NCBI GenBank assembly: GCA_036941025.1
Contig: JAYMNP010000001.1
Coordinates: 620,001-684,000 of the forward strand
Direction: 5' to 3'
Source of the DNA: Lachnospiraceae bacterium JLR.KK002
GTDB taxonomy: Bacteria > Bacillota > Clostridia > Lachnospirales > Lachnospiraceae
Length of the DNA: 64,000 nucleotides
The notes under the pieces are model-generated. The model was not told the DNA's origin. It ran no database searches and saw nothing but the letters and a program-made list of their open reading frames with translations. Positions within the stretch are counted from its first letter, which is position 1; the number at the start of each line of letters is the position of its first letter. Below are positions 53,222-61,686 of this stretch, one piece after another. Both the position numbers and the translations under genes were made by a program.

Positions 53222-55630
53222 ATGGCAGTACCATACAATCACAGAGCTTTGGAAGAAAAATGGCAGAAAATATGGGATGACGAGCGGGCTTTTGCGGCCA
53301 CCGAAGATTATTCCAAACCCAAGTATTACGCACTGGTAGAATTCCCATACCCGTCGGGCCAGGGGCTTCATGTAGGACATCCCCGTCCTTATACAGCCCT
53401 TGATATTGTGGCCAGAAAACGCAGAATGCAGGGCTATAACGTGCTCTATCCCATGGGCTGGGATGCATTCGGACTCCCCACGGAAAACTATGCAATCAAG
53501 AATAAAATACATCCGAAAATTGTAACTGAAAATAACGTGGAGCGGTTTAAGGCACAGCTTCATGCTCTGGGCTATTCCTTTGACTGGGAGCGGGAAGTAA
53601 ATACCACAGACCCGGAATATTATCACTGGACCCAGTGGATTTTCCTGAAATTATTTAAAGAGGGCCTGGCTTATAAGACAGAAATGCCCATTAACTGGTG
53701 TACTTCCTGTAAGGTGGGACTGGCCAATGAGGAAGTGGTGAACGGCGTCTGCGAGCGCTGCGGCGCTCCGGTGGTCCGCAGGGTGAAAAGCCAGTGGATG
53801 CTGAAAATCACCGAATATGCGGAAAAGCTGCTGGAAGGCCTGAATGATGTGGATTATATCGAACGGGTGAAAGTTTCTCAGAGAAACTGGATTGGAAAGA
53901 GCCAGGGAGCAGAAGTGGATTTCAGGATTGCAGGAAAAGAAGACAGGCTCACCGTGTATACTACCAGACCGGATACGCTGTTTGGAGCCACCTACATGGT
54001 TGTGTCTCCGGAACATCCCATACTGGAAAAATATAAAGATGAAATTAAAAACTGGAATGAAGTTGCTGCCTATCAGGAACAGGCAGCCAGAAAGTCTGAT
54101 TTTGAGCGTTCCGAGCTGGCAAAAGAGAAAACAGGTGTGGAAATAGACGGTCTGCGGGCCGTTGATCCGGTAAACGACGCGGAAATTCCAATCTGGGTAT
54201 CAGACTATGTACTGATGAGTTACGGAACAGGTGCGATTATGGCAGTTCCGGCCCATGATACCCGCGACTGGGAATTTGCGAAAAAATTCAGTCTTCCCAT
54301 CATTGAAGTGGTGGCAGGAGGCGAGGACGTACAGAAAGAGGCCTATACGGACGTTGCCACCGGAAAGCTGGTGAATTCCGGATTCCTGGACGGACTGGAA
54401 GTGGCGGAAGCAAAAAAGAAAATTATTGCATTTCTGGAAGAGAAGAAAATCGGAAAGGGAAAGACTAATTTCAAATTGAGAGACTGGGTATTTTCCCGCC
54501 AGCGTTACTGGGGCGAACCTATTCCCATTGTGAACTGTGAGAAATGCGGTTATGTGGCGCTGCCGGAAAGTGAACTCCCGCTGCAATTGCCGGAAGTGGA
54601 CAGCTATATGCCCACAGATACCGGTGAATCCCCGCTGGCAGCCATGACGGACTGGGTGAATACCACATGTCCCTGCTGCGGCGGGCCGGCAAAACGGGAG
54701 ACGGATACCATGCCTCAGTGGGCAGGATCTTCCTGGTATTTCCTGCGCTATACGGACCCGAAGAACAGGGAAGCCCTGGCCAGCGAGAAGGCTCTGAAGT
54801 ACTGGCTTCCGGTGGACTGGTACAACGGCGGAATGGAGCATACCACCCTGCACCTTCTGTATTCCAGATTCTGGCATAAATTCCTCTATGACCAGGGGGT
54901 TGTGCCCACATCGGAACCCTACCGGAAACGTACCTCCCATGGCATGATTCTGGGAGAAAACGGGGAAAAAATGTCCAAGTCCCGCGGGAATGTGGTAAAT
55001 CCTGACGATATTGTCATGGAATACGGTGCGGATACTCTGCGCACCTATGAAATGTTTATCGGAGCCTTTGATTTGAGTGCTTCCTGGTCAGAAAACGGCG
55101 TAAAGGGCTGCCGCAGATTCCTGGAGCGTGTCTGGAAGCTGCAGGACATCCTTGTGGATGGAGAGGGATACCGCCCTGAATTTGAGACCAGAATGCACCA
55201 GCTGATTAAAAAAGTAAGTTCTGATTATGAAAACCTGAAATATAACACAGCCATTGCGGCCATGATGTCCATGCTGAATGATTTTTCAAAGGCAGGCAGT
55301 ATCAGCCGGGGAGAATTCCGGACATTTCTGATTCTTCTGAATCCGGTAGCACCCCATATTACAGAGGAAATATGGGAAGCCTGCGGATACGAAGGAAGGG
55401 TGTACCAGTGTACCTGGCCGGAATACGAGGAAGCCAAAACAGTGGAAAATACCGTGGAACTGGCGGTTCAGATTAATGGGAAAACCAGGGCAACCGTAAC
55501 CCTTCCGGCGGATGTGGACAAAGATACTGCCATTGCAGCAGGAAAAGAGGCAGTGAGCGAAAAACTGACAGGGAATGTGGTAAAAGAAATTTATGTGCCC
55601 GGACGGATTATCAATATTGTTATGAAATAA
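53222..55630 (+). CDS. leuS: Leucyl-tRNA synthetase
   Basis: 802 residues from the ATG after RBS AGGAGGATA; the open frame upstream is leader sequence. It charges tRNA-Leu. HIGH-like motif is [12 protein letters not shown] (about 48-59), the zinc-binding region [14 protein letters not shown] ... CERCGAP (about 160-185), the CP1 editing domain with [14 protein letters not shown] (about 245-258), and KMSKSRGN (about 577-584). All in the usual order and full length. Confidence 0.97.
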   Translation: MAVPYNHRALEEKWQKIWDDERAFAATEDYSKPKYYALVEFPYPSGQGLHVGHPRPYTALDIVARKRRMQGYNVLYPMGWDAFGLPTENYAIKNKIHPKIVTENNVERFKAQLHALGYSFDWEREVNTTDPEYYHWTQWIFLKLFKEGLAYKTEMPINWCTSCKVGLANEEVVNGVCERCGAPVVRRVKSQWMLKITEYAEKLLEGLNDVDYIERVKVSQRNWIGKSQGAEVDFRIAGKEDRLTVYTTRPDTLFGATYMVVSPEHPILEKYKDEIKNWNEVAAYQEQAARKSDFERSELAKEKTGVEIDGLRAVDPVNDAEIPIWVSDYVLMSYGTGAIMAVPAHDTRDWEFAKKFSLPIIEVVAGGEDVQKEAYTDVATGKLVNSGFLDGLEVAEAKKKIIAFLEEKKIGKGKTNFKLRDWVFSRQRYWGEPIPIVNCEKCGYVALPESELPLQLPEVDSYMPTDTGESPLAAMTDWVNTTCPCCGGPAKRETDTMPQWAGSSWYFLRYTDPKNREALASEKALKYWLPVDWYNGGMEHTTLHLLYSRFWHKFLYDQGVVPTSEPYRKRTSHGMILGENGEKMSKSRGNVVNPDDIVMEYGADTLRTYEMFIGAFDLSASWSENGVKGCRRFLERVWKLQDILVDGEGYRPEFETRMHQLIKKVSSDYENLKYNTAIAAMMSMLNDFSKAGSISRGEFRTFLILLNPVAPHITEEIWEACGYEGRVYQCTWPEYEEAKTVENTVELAVQINGKTRATVTLPADVDKDTAIAAGKEAVSEKLTGNVVKEIYVPGRIINIVMK

Positions 55631-55649
55631 ATTTTACAGGAAACATAAC

Positions 55650-55698
55650 ACCCCGCAGCAGATACCGGAACTGGAATTTCCGGTATCTGCTGCGGGGT
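55650..55698. terminator. Strong bidirectional terminator after leuS
   Basis: CCCCGCAGCAGATACCGGAA (from 55651) pairs perfectly with the strand ending at 55698 (TTCCGGTATC...). A stem of about 20 bp between convergent genes. Confidence 0.85.
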
Positions 55699-55714
55699 AT
55701 GTATATTTCCGGTT

Positions 55715-56002
55715 TTATTTCCGCATATTTTTCATCATCTGCATCAGCAAATCTACTTTTTTCTGCTCCTGGGGAGGCATTCCCTGTTTCAGTACCTCGA
55801 TAATCAGGTCCCGTTCGGTGGAGGAGAAGTTCATGCCCTGATTTTTTACGCTTTCCGAGGCATTTTTCAGAGATTCGGCCATTTCCTGAGGGTTGGAAGT
55901 GCCGGAAGAATTGTTTCTGGCAAGTTCCAGCAGAAACTGCAGTTTGTCAGGAGAAATATTTTTCTGAAGTTCCGGGTTGTTTAGTAAATCCTGTGGGTTC
56001 AT
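55715..56002 (-). CDS. Hypothetical helical protein
   Basis: 95 residues from the ATG after RBS AAAGGAAG. Helical and Gln/Asn-rich: MNPQDLLNNPELQ ... LQFLLELARN ... LIIEVLKQGMPPQEQ and a Met/Lys end (LLMQMMKNMRK). It sits 22 bases behind the next minus-strand gene, and both look like one operon of small helical proteins found in Lachnospiraceae. No function known. Confidence 0.65.
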   Translation of the reverse strand: MNPQDLLNNPELQKNISPDKLQFLLELARNNSSGTSNPQEMAESLKNASESVKNQGMNFSSTERDLIIEVLKQGMPPQEQKKVDLLMQMMKNMRK

Positions 56003-56024
56003 ATACTTCCTTTCTGTGAGGGAT

Positions 56025-56339
56025 TCAGGTGGCGGAGAACAGAGTTCCATAGGTGGAAAACATCTGGACAAAGCCTATGATATTGTCGATTACTTCTTTT
56101 TCCCTGTCTGTGCAGTATTCCCGTATGGCAGAGAGCATCTGCACCGGATCTTCCCGTTCTTCTTCCGAACACATTTTCAAATCATTTCCGGGATTCTGGA
56201 ACAGTGCCATGGTGCGCTGCAATTCCATGAATTTCACCAGCATTGCCATGTTTTTCTGCCGGGAATTATCCAGATAGGGAATGGCGGCTTTTATCATTTC
56301 AAGGTGCCTATCCTGAATCAGAGTATCAATTGCTTCCAT
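56025..56339 (-). CDS. Hypothetical helical protein
   Basis: 104 residues from the ATG at 56339; the alternative GTG three codons upstream overlaps RBS AAGGTG. Helical with MIKAAIPYLDNSRQKNMAML (about 15-34) and EYCTDREKEVIDNIIGF (about 75-91). No domain recognised. Probably partner of the following 95-residue protein. Confidence 0.65.
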   Translation of the reverse strand: MEAIDTLIQDRHLEMIKAAIPYLDNSRQKNMAMLVKFMELQRTMALFQNPGNDLKMCSEEEREDPVQMLSAIREYCTDREKEVIDNIIGFVQMFSTYGTLFSAT

Positions 56340-56404
56340 TGTGTTCACCTTTTTTATTTTAATTTATGAGGGACCGGTGCGGGATATGACAGATTTGAAA
56401 AATG

Positions 56405-56508
56405 CCCCTGAACATTAGCAGTTCAGGGGAAAAAAGAGGAACCCCCCTGAACATTGGCAGTTCAGGGGAAAAAAGAGGAACCCCCCTGAACATTAGCAGT
56501 TCAGGGGG
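56405..56508. repeat. Three 39-bp tandem hairpin repeats
   Basis: Hairpin CCCCTGAA-CATTAGCAG-TTCAGGGG occurs three times, starting at 56405, 56444 and 56483 (period 39). Spacers AAAAAAGAGGAAC are identical between copies. The middle copy has one loop change (CATTGGCAG). It lies between the minus-strand pair and the 48-residue ORF, next to a likely -10 box TATAAT at 56511-56516. Confidence 0.9.
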
Positions 56509-56548
56509 TATATAATAATAAGAACGAATTAATCTGGTAAGGAGTAAA

Positions 56549-56695
56549 ATGATGGGAAGATTAGTAATAGATGGCAACAGTGTATATGAAATTGATGAAG
56601 AATGTATCCGGAGAAAGGAACATCAGGAAAAGGGGCAGGAAAGCAGGAAGGGGAAAAAGGCGGAATCTCCCTGGCTGAGAAGGGACAGAAAATAA
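56549..56695 (+). CDS. Small protein (48 residues), may be longer
   Basis: ATG after RBS AAGGAG. The product begins MMGRLVIDGNSVYEIDEEC and is then strongly basic (RRKEHQEKGQESRKGKKA). The same frame reopens right after the TAA stop at 56693 and stays open to 56899 (VERAGGSPGSMAGYLLPMAG ... SEIVPGG), so the original gene may have had about 116 codons. No family known to me, though the MGRLVIDGNSVYEIDEEC start is familiar from clostridial small proteins. Confidence 0.5.
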   Translation: MMGRLVIDGNSVYEIDEECIRRKEHQEKGQESRKGKKAESPWLRRDRK

Positions 56696-56737
56696 AAGAA
56701 TTCAGGCGTTGAAAGAGCCGGAGGCAGCCCCGGCAGT

Positions 56738-56899
56738 ATGGCAGGCTATCTGCTGCCCATGGCAGGCGATATTCCGGATATGTCCGGGATTCAGGCAGGA
56801 AAGCAGCAGGTTGCCGGGCCAAATTTTGACGGTAATTCCAAAGTACCAGATTTGGATTTTTATGCAGAAAGTATATCAGAAATTGTTCCGGGAGGGTAA
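56738..56899 (+). pseudogene. In-frame continuation or second small ORF
   Basis: ATG at 56738 is in the same frame as the 48-residue ORF and ends at TAA 56897-56899 (53 residues: MAGYLLPMAGDIPDM ... YAESISEIVPGG). It has no RBS of its own, so either the upstream stop is a nonsense mutation or the segment is untranslated. Confidence 0.35.
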
Positions 56900-56938
56900 A
56901 ATGATGGTAAATTTACCATGAAGACGGGCTGTTTTCTA

Positions 56939-56966
56939 TTGAATGTTTTGGAAGGTGTGTTATAAT
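56939..56966 (+). promoter_or_regulatory. Promoter of the 4HB chemoreceptor
   Basis: TTGAAT (56939-56944), 16-base spacer, TATAAT (56961-56966). A perfect 16-base palindrome ATGGTAAATTTACCAT lies just upstream (56903-56918) and could bind a regulator. Confidence 0.6.
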
Positions 56967-57066
56967 ATGGAAGGATAAAGCAATTCTGAAACGACGGGAT
57001 GTAAGTAAAGACCTGCTGATATTCAGGAAAATTGCGGAAGCACAGGGAGAAAGGATGGATTGAGTG

Positions 57067-58767
57067 ATGAATGAACAACAGGAGAGTATAGAAAAACGGC
57101 TCACCAGCTCTTTTTTTAAGGTGTCAGCCATTACGGTAGCAGTTGCAGCTCTGGGGCTGCTTGCATTGTTGGTGGTGTCTAACAGGTATTCTTATGCCTT
57201 ACATAATTATGGATTTGCTCAGGGGGATATCGGGAAAACCATGTTCGCCTTTGCAGATGTACGTTCCTCGCTGCGGGCAGCCATCGGTTATGACGACCCG
57301 GATGCGATTGACGCTGTGGTAAAGCAGCACGAGGAAAGTAAAGCCGCATTTGAAAAATCCTTTGCAGATGTGGAGAAGACCATTGTGTCGGAAGACGGAA
57401 GAAAGACTTATGATGAGATTAAGTCAGAACTGGATACATACTGGGAGCTGGATCAGAAAATTATGGATATCGGAGCTACCACGGACCGCGAACTTTGCAG
57501 ACAGGCACAGGATATGGCTCTCGGTGAACTGGCCGGTGTATATAACAGCATTTATACGAAACTGGAAAGCCTTTTAACAGTAAAGGTAAATGAAGGAAAT
57601 CAGCTGTCCTCATTCCTGAAAGTAACAGGATGGGTGCTGGCCCTGGTGATTGTGGCTGTTGTAGCGGCGGCAATTATGTTTTCCACAAAGATTGGTAAAA
57701 ATATTGCAACAAGGATTTCCGGTCCTCTTGGAAAACTGGGAGAACGTCTCAAAACATTTGCGGCAGGAGATTTGTCATCTCCGTTCCCCATGGTGGAAAC
57801 CGGGGATGAAGTGGAGCATATGGAAAAAGATGCAACAGAGATGGCTAATAACCTGAATACCATTATTCATGATATTGGAGAAGTGCTGGGTGAGATGGCG
57901 GGAGGAAATTACGCAGTCCACTCCAATGCTTCCGATAAATATACCGGAGATTTTGGAAAATTATATGAATCCATGCGCGGGCTGCGGGATCAGATGACGG
58001 AGACGCTGGTATCAATCGGAGAAGCATCCGAACATGTTTCTGTTGGCTCCGGTGATCTGGCAACGGCCTCCCAGTGTCTTGCAGAAGGCGCTACGGAGCA
58101 GGCGCAGGCTGTACAGGAACTTCATGCCACAATTTCTGACATTACGGTTACCATGGAGAAAAGTGCGGAACGTGCGGATGAATCTTATCTGAAAGCTCAG
58201 CAGTATGCCAATGAGGCGGATAACAGCCGGGAAGAAATGAAATATATGATGGCAGCTATGGAGCGGATTAATGAGGCCTCCACAAGAATTGGAAATATCA
58301 TCTCAGAAATTGAATCTATTGCGGCTCAGACAAACCTGCTGTCGCTGAATGCTTCCATAGAAGCGGCAAGAGCGGGAGAATCCGGACGGGGATTTGCTGT
58401 TGTGGCAGATCAGATTCGGGAGCTGGCTGACCAGAGTGCTCAGGCGGCAGTGGATACCAGAGAGCTGATAGAAGGCTCCATTCAGGAAGTTACGGAAGGA
58501 AACCGTGCGGCGGAACGTGCGTCAAATGCCATTGAATCTGTGGTGGAAGGAATCAAGGAAATTGCGGATTTCTCCAGAAACCTTAAGGTTATGGTGGAGG
58601 ATCAGACAGAAGCCATGCGTCAGGCGGAAATCGGTGTAAATCAGATTTCTGAAGTAGTGCAGAGCAATGCGGCAACTGCCGAAGAAGCCTCTGCCACCAG
58701 TGAAGAACTGTCGGCACAGGCCAATATACTGGATGAGCTTGTGGGCCAGTTCGTACTGTCGGAATAA
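57067..58767 (+). CDS. Methyl-accepting chemotaxis protein with four-helix sensor
   Basis: 566 residues. A membrane helix (about 18-40), a small external helical bundle (about 45-180), a second helix (about 187-212), HAMP (about 213-270) and the cytoplasmic coiled-coil with [20 protein letters not shown] (about 420-439) as the tip. The sensor is of the 4HB_MCP type, and ligands are unknown. It has its own promoter. Part of a large chemoreceptor set typical of motile Clostridia, although no flagellar genes are in the window. Confidence 0.9.
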   Translation: MNEQQESIEKRLTSSFFKVSAITVAVAALGLLALLVVSNRYSYALHNYGFAQGDIGKTMFAFADVRSSLRAAIGYDDPDAIDAVVKQHEESKAAFEKSFADVEKTIVSEDGRKTYDEIKSELDTYWELDQKIMDIGATTDRELCRQAQDMALGELAGVYNSIYTKLESLLTVKVNEGNQLSSFLKVTGWVLALVIVAVVAAAIMFSTKIGKNIATRISGPLGKLGERLKTFAAGDLSSPFPMVETGDEVEHMEKDATEMANNLNTIIHDIGEVLGEMAGGNYAVHSNASDKYTGDFGKLYESMRGLRDQMTETLVSIGEASEHVSVGSGDLATASQCLAEGATEQAQAVQELHATISDITVTMEKSAERADESYLKAQQYANEADNSREEMKYMMAAMERINEASTRIGNIISEIESIAAQTNLLSLNASIEAARAGESGRGFAVVADQIRELADQSAQAAVDTRELIEGSIQEVTEGNRAAERASNAIESVVEGIKEIADFSRNLKVMVEDQTEAMRQAEIGVNQISEVVQSNAATAEEASATSEELSAQANILDELVGQFVLSE

Positions 58768-58833
58768 GAAATTGAAATCAGACGCAGACAGGCGGACGCA
58801 GGTTATGTGTGCAGACGTCATTGATAAATAATG

Positions 58834-58882
58834 AACAGGGAACTGCTTTCCCGAAAATTCGTGAAGGCAGTTCCCTGTTTTT
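58834..58882 (+). terminator. Rho-independent terminator
   Basis: AACAGGGAACTGC (58834-58846) and GCAGTTCCCTGTT (58867-58879), followed by T residues, after the chemoreceptor gene. Confidence 0.8.
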
Positions 58883-59023
58883 ATGCGCAGCGTGCGGAGA
58901 GGAAGACGATTGTTTCACAGTCCGCCGCAGGCGGAGAATCCTGCAAAGCAGGATTCTTTTTTCTTCCTGACAGAAGAAAAATAATATGCGCGCTCGCGCA
59001 ATTTAAAGTGGACGTTCCACTTT
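58883..59023. repeat. Modular hairpin intergenic element, copy 4
   Basis: Diverged form of the block at 5314 and 20288 (ATGCGCAGCGTGCGGAGAGG), then hairpins CCGCC-GCA-GGCGG (58922), AGAATCCTGC/GCAGGATTCT (58935-58957), TTCTTC/GAAGAA (58961), GCGCG-CT-CGCGC (58988) and AAAGTGGA-CGT-TCCACTTT (59005-59023). Confidence 0.75.
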
Positions 59024-59027
59024 ATTT

Positions 59028-59267
59028 TCAGCAGCAGAATCCGCCGCCGAATCCGTTGCCGTTACCACCGCAGCAGAAAAGCAGAAGGATAATCCACAGG
59101 CAGCTGTTGCCGCCGCATCCACATCCGTCGTTGCCGCCGAAGAATCCGTTGCCGCATCCGCCGCCGCAGCAGCAAAGCAGGATAATTAACCAGATAATAG
59201 AGGAGCAGCCTCCATTGTTATTTCCTTCGCATCCACATCCACAGTTTGTTGCAGCTAAATCACTCAT
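59028..59267 (-). CDS. Chorion-class high-cysteine protein
   Basis: 79 residues from the ATG after RBS GGAGG. Made almost entirely of Gly, Cys and Asn with two short hydrophobic stretches (IIWLIILLCCC and LWIILLLFCC), resembling the chorion class high-cysteine HCB protein 13 annotated in Lachnospiraceae. The reason for the name is compositional only. Probably membrane-associated. Function unknown. Confidence 0.7.
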   Translation of the reverse strand: MSDLAATNCGCGCEGNNNGGCSSIIWLIILLCCCGGGCGNGFFGGNDGCGCGGNSCLWIILLLFCCGGNGNGFGGGFCC

Positions 59268-59449
59268 GTTCAAATCCTCCAATATTTTGATTACAATGTA
59301 TCATATGTGGGCAGCTTGTATGTGTTTCGCATTGTTTTGAAAAAAATTTTGTAAAATAGAGAAGAGCGTGTTATAATCTTAGGTAAGGCAAAATGATAAG
59401 AAAAGAAAGGAAGGGAAGCAGTCTGAATTCCCCTGAAGGGAGAAAAGTT

Positions 59450-60493
59450 ATGAAGACAGTGGTGATTTTGGATTACGACAGCAAAAGCATGGAAGGCTAC
59501 AAACGGATGCTGGAGTGTGTTCAGGGACAGTTTGAGTGTAAATTTTTCCAGATGCCGGAACAGGCCATGGAATATGTACGCAGTTATCCGGTGGCTGTAT
59601 TAATCAGCGAACTGGATATGCCTGTCATGTCAGGAAAAGAAGTGTTTGACATGGTGGAGATGCTCTCACCTTTAACGGTCAGGATTGCCATGACCCAGAT
59701 AAAGGATATAACCCGGACACTGGAGATTTTTAATCATGCCAGGCTGTTCAAGCTGATATTAAAGCCTTTTTTTCTGGCAGAAGATATTGTGAACCCCATT
59801 CGGGAAGCATTGAAATATCATGAGGCGCTGGAGAAAGAGGAAAATCAGCGGAAGAAAATGGAAGCGGAACTGGAGCGGCTGAACGGAATTGTTCGGGAGC
59901 TTTCCATGAAGCTGGAAGAAAAGAAATGGAAACATACAGGAATTTATAATGTGGCAGTGGGCGTTATCAAAGGGAATCTCAATTCGGAAATGAAAGGGAT
60001 GGATGCGGCGGCAAGCGGTTATGCGGCGGCAGCCTGCGAGGAACTGCTGCAGGAATTCATGCGCTATTATATGTATGAGGAGCATGGATATCAGTTTTAT
60101 ACGGAACATCTGCAGAAAATGTTCCACCTTCCCAGAGAAGGCTGCGTATTTCAGATACAGAACAAAACAGAACGGCCGATACCCGGAGAACTTATGCCTC
60201 AGATAGCTTATGGCATGTTTCTGGGCGGATATCTGTGCCAGCAGTTACTGACCGCATATCGCGCTATTATGCTGATAGAGACAGAAAAGTCGGATTATGT
60301 GCTGCGCATGTTCTGCCAGTTTTCCGGAAAAGGAGAAATGTACCGGATTCCGGATGGGAAGACGAGACAGGCAGTCAGAGAAGTCATAGAAGAAATCGCA
60401 AAAGCCCTGGCCACTGACATGGTCAGAGGCAGCAGGGACCAGCAGTTTGCCCTGAGACTGTATTTCCGGAGGGAGGATGGACTAAGTGAATGA
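59450..60493 (+). CDS. Response regulator with unknown C-terminal domain, V-ATPase operon leader
   Basis: 347 residues from the ATG after RBS GAAGGGAGAAA. Receiver domain (1-120): acidic residues D8 and D10, phospho-acceptor D56 in ELDMPVMSG, and Lys in LILKPFF (about 107). Coiled coil about 125-170, then an unassigned helical domain (about 175-345). The gene overlaps the start of the V-ATPase stalk subunit (60486), so translation is coupled. Response regulators are not standard parts of V-ATPase operons; a regulatory link is inference. Confidence 0.75.
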   Translation: MKTVVILDYDSKSMEGYKRMLECVQGQFECKFFQMPEQAMEYVRSYPVAVLISELDMPVMSGKEVFDMVEMLSPLTVRIAMTQIKDITRTLEIFNHARLFKLILKPFFLAEDIVNPIREALKYHEALEKEENQRKKMEAELERLNGIVRELSMKLEEKKWKHTGIYNVAVGVIKGNLNSEMKGMDAAASGYAAAACEELLQEFMRYYMYEEHGYQFYTEHLQKMFHLPREGCVFQIQNKTERPIPGELMPQIAYGMFLGGYLCQQLLTAYRAIMLIETEKSDYVLRMFCQFSGKGEMYRIPDGKTRQAVREVIEEIAKALATDMVRGSRDQQFALRLYFRREDGLSE

Positions 60494-60797
60494 GATTATT
60501 ATGGGCCTCTATGAAATCGAAGAACAGGCAGGAAAAATGATGGAGAAGGCCGCTGCGCGCAGGCAGGAACTGCAGGAAGAGAATCGAAAAAAAAAGGAAG
60601 ATTCTGCTATGGAGATGGAAAAAGAACTGGAAGGCCGGCTGACAATTCTCAGATCCCGGCTGGAGGAACAGGCTGCACAGGAGGCGGAGCAGCTTGCGGC
60701 CCGGAATCAGGAAGAAATCACCAGGCTGAATGAGAATTATGAGAAGAATCTGAGCCGGTTTGCGCAGGAAATCGTAGAGAGGATAACAGAGGTGTAG
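60486..60797 (+). CDS. V-type ATPase peripheral stalk subunit (G/H-like)
   Basis: 103 residues, almost wholly charged coiled coil with a Glu/Gln/Arg pattern (EEQAGKMMEKAAARRQ ... RFAQEIVERITE), the size and pattern of the NtpF/AtpH subunit that forms peripheral stalks with subunit E. GTG/ATG start overlaps the response-regulator end by 8 bases, and subunit C follows after 2 bases. Confidence 0.75.
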   Translation: MNEIIMGLYEIEEQAGKMMEKAAARRQELQEENRKKKEDSAMEMEKELEGRLTILRSRLEEQAAQEAEQLAARNQEEITRLNENYEKNLSRFAQEIVERITEV

Positions 60798-60799
60798 CC

Positions 60800-61636
60800 A
60801 TGGCGGGAGAATTGCTGCAGTACAGCGGGCTGATTACCAAGACGCGGGCAATGCGAAGCCGGCTGTTAAAACGAGAAGATTTTGAACGGATTACGGAATT
60901 CCTGACGGTGGAAGAGACCATAGGTTTTCTGAGAGAACAGGAATCTTACGGGAAGATTTACGGCGGACGGGAAGAAATCAGGCACCGGGGACAGGTAGAA
61001 GAACTGATACATAATTCGATTCTGGAAGATTACCGGAAGCTGTACCTGTTTGGAAACGGTCAGCAGCGAAAAGCGCTGGAGCTGTATCAGGTCCAGCTCC
61101 AGTACAAAGATTCCGTTCCGGATGTGGAAATATCCTATTTTGTGGATGTCTGGAAACAGATTGACAAATTTTCCGGCAGCCAGATGCGGAAAGTGCTGCG
61201 GGAAGTGTTTGGAACGCAGATTGACTGGCTGAATATCATGTGGATGTACCGGGGCAAAGAGTTTTTCCATCAGAAACCGGAAGAACTGGAGAAAATGCTG
61301 ATTCCGGTGCAGTATAAGCTGAAGAAAAAAGAGTGGCGGAAACTGCTGGAAGCAGAACAGACAGAAGAATTCTGCCGGATACTGGCAGATACGGTGTATT
61401 TCAAAGGCAGAGATGCTCTGGTGAAGATGCAGGATGAGGTTTCCTTTCATCAGGTGATGGAGAAAATGTATCAGAGAATCTGCCGGAAATATCCCGCTTC
61501 CATGGCGCCGGTATTCTGCTATTTTTATGAGAAGGAACAGGAGATTGAGCATCTGACCACTGCGCTGGAGGGCATACGCTATCAGGTTCCGGCACGGGAT
61601 ATCCGTCAGTTGATTTTGCCTGGTACGGGCACTTAA
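60800..61636 (+). CDS. V-type ATPase subunit C
   Basis: 278 residues, slightly shorter than the about 330 typical of NtpC. It begins QYSGLITKTRAMRSRLLKRE (about 7-26), matching the subunit C entry helix, and is helical throughout. Subunit C couples the membrane ring to the central shaft. It is the second of the V-ATPase genes here, and subunit I begins 50 bases downstream. Confidence 0.85.
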   Translation: MAGELLQYSGLITKTRAMRSRLLKREDFERITEFLTVEETIGFLREQESYGKIYGGREEIRHRGQVEELIHNSILEDYRKLYLFGNGQQRKALELYQVQLQYKDSVPDVEISYFVDVWKQIDKFSGSQMRKVLREVFGTQIDWLNIMWMYRGKEFFHQKPEELEKMLIPVQYKLKKKEWRKLLEAEQTEEFCRILADTVYFKGRDALVKMQDEVSFHQVMEKMYQRICRKYPASMAPVFCYFYEKEQEIEHLTTALEGIRYQVPARDIRQLILPGTGT

Positions 61637-61686
61637 CCATCAGGTTGCGTGCGATAACATAAAATTTAAGGAACGGAGGAGACGCT

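Noticed and set aside
56405..56508. CRISPR array
   Set aside because: Three units of 39 bp are identical across hairpin and spacer, so there are no unique spacers; it is a tandem hairpin repeat.
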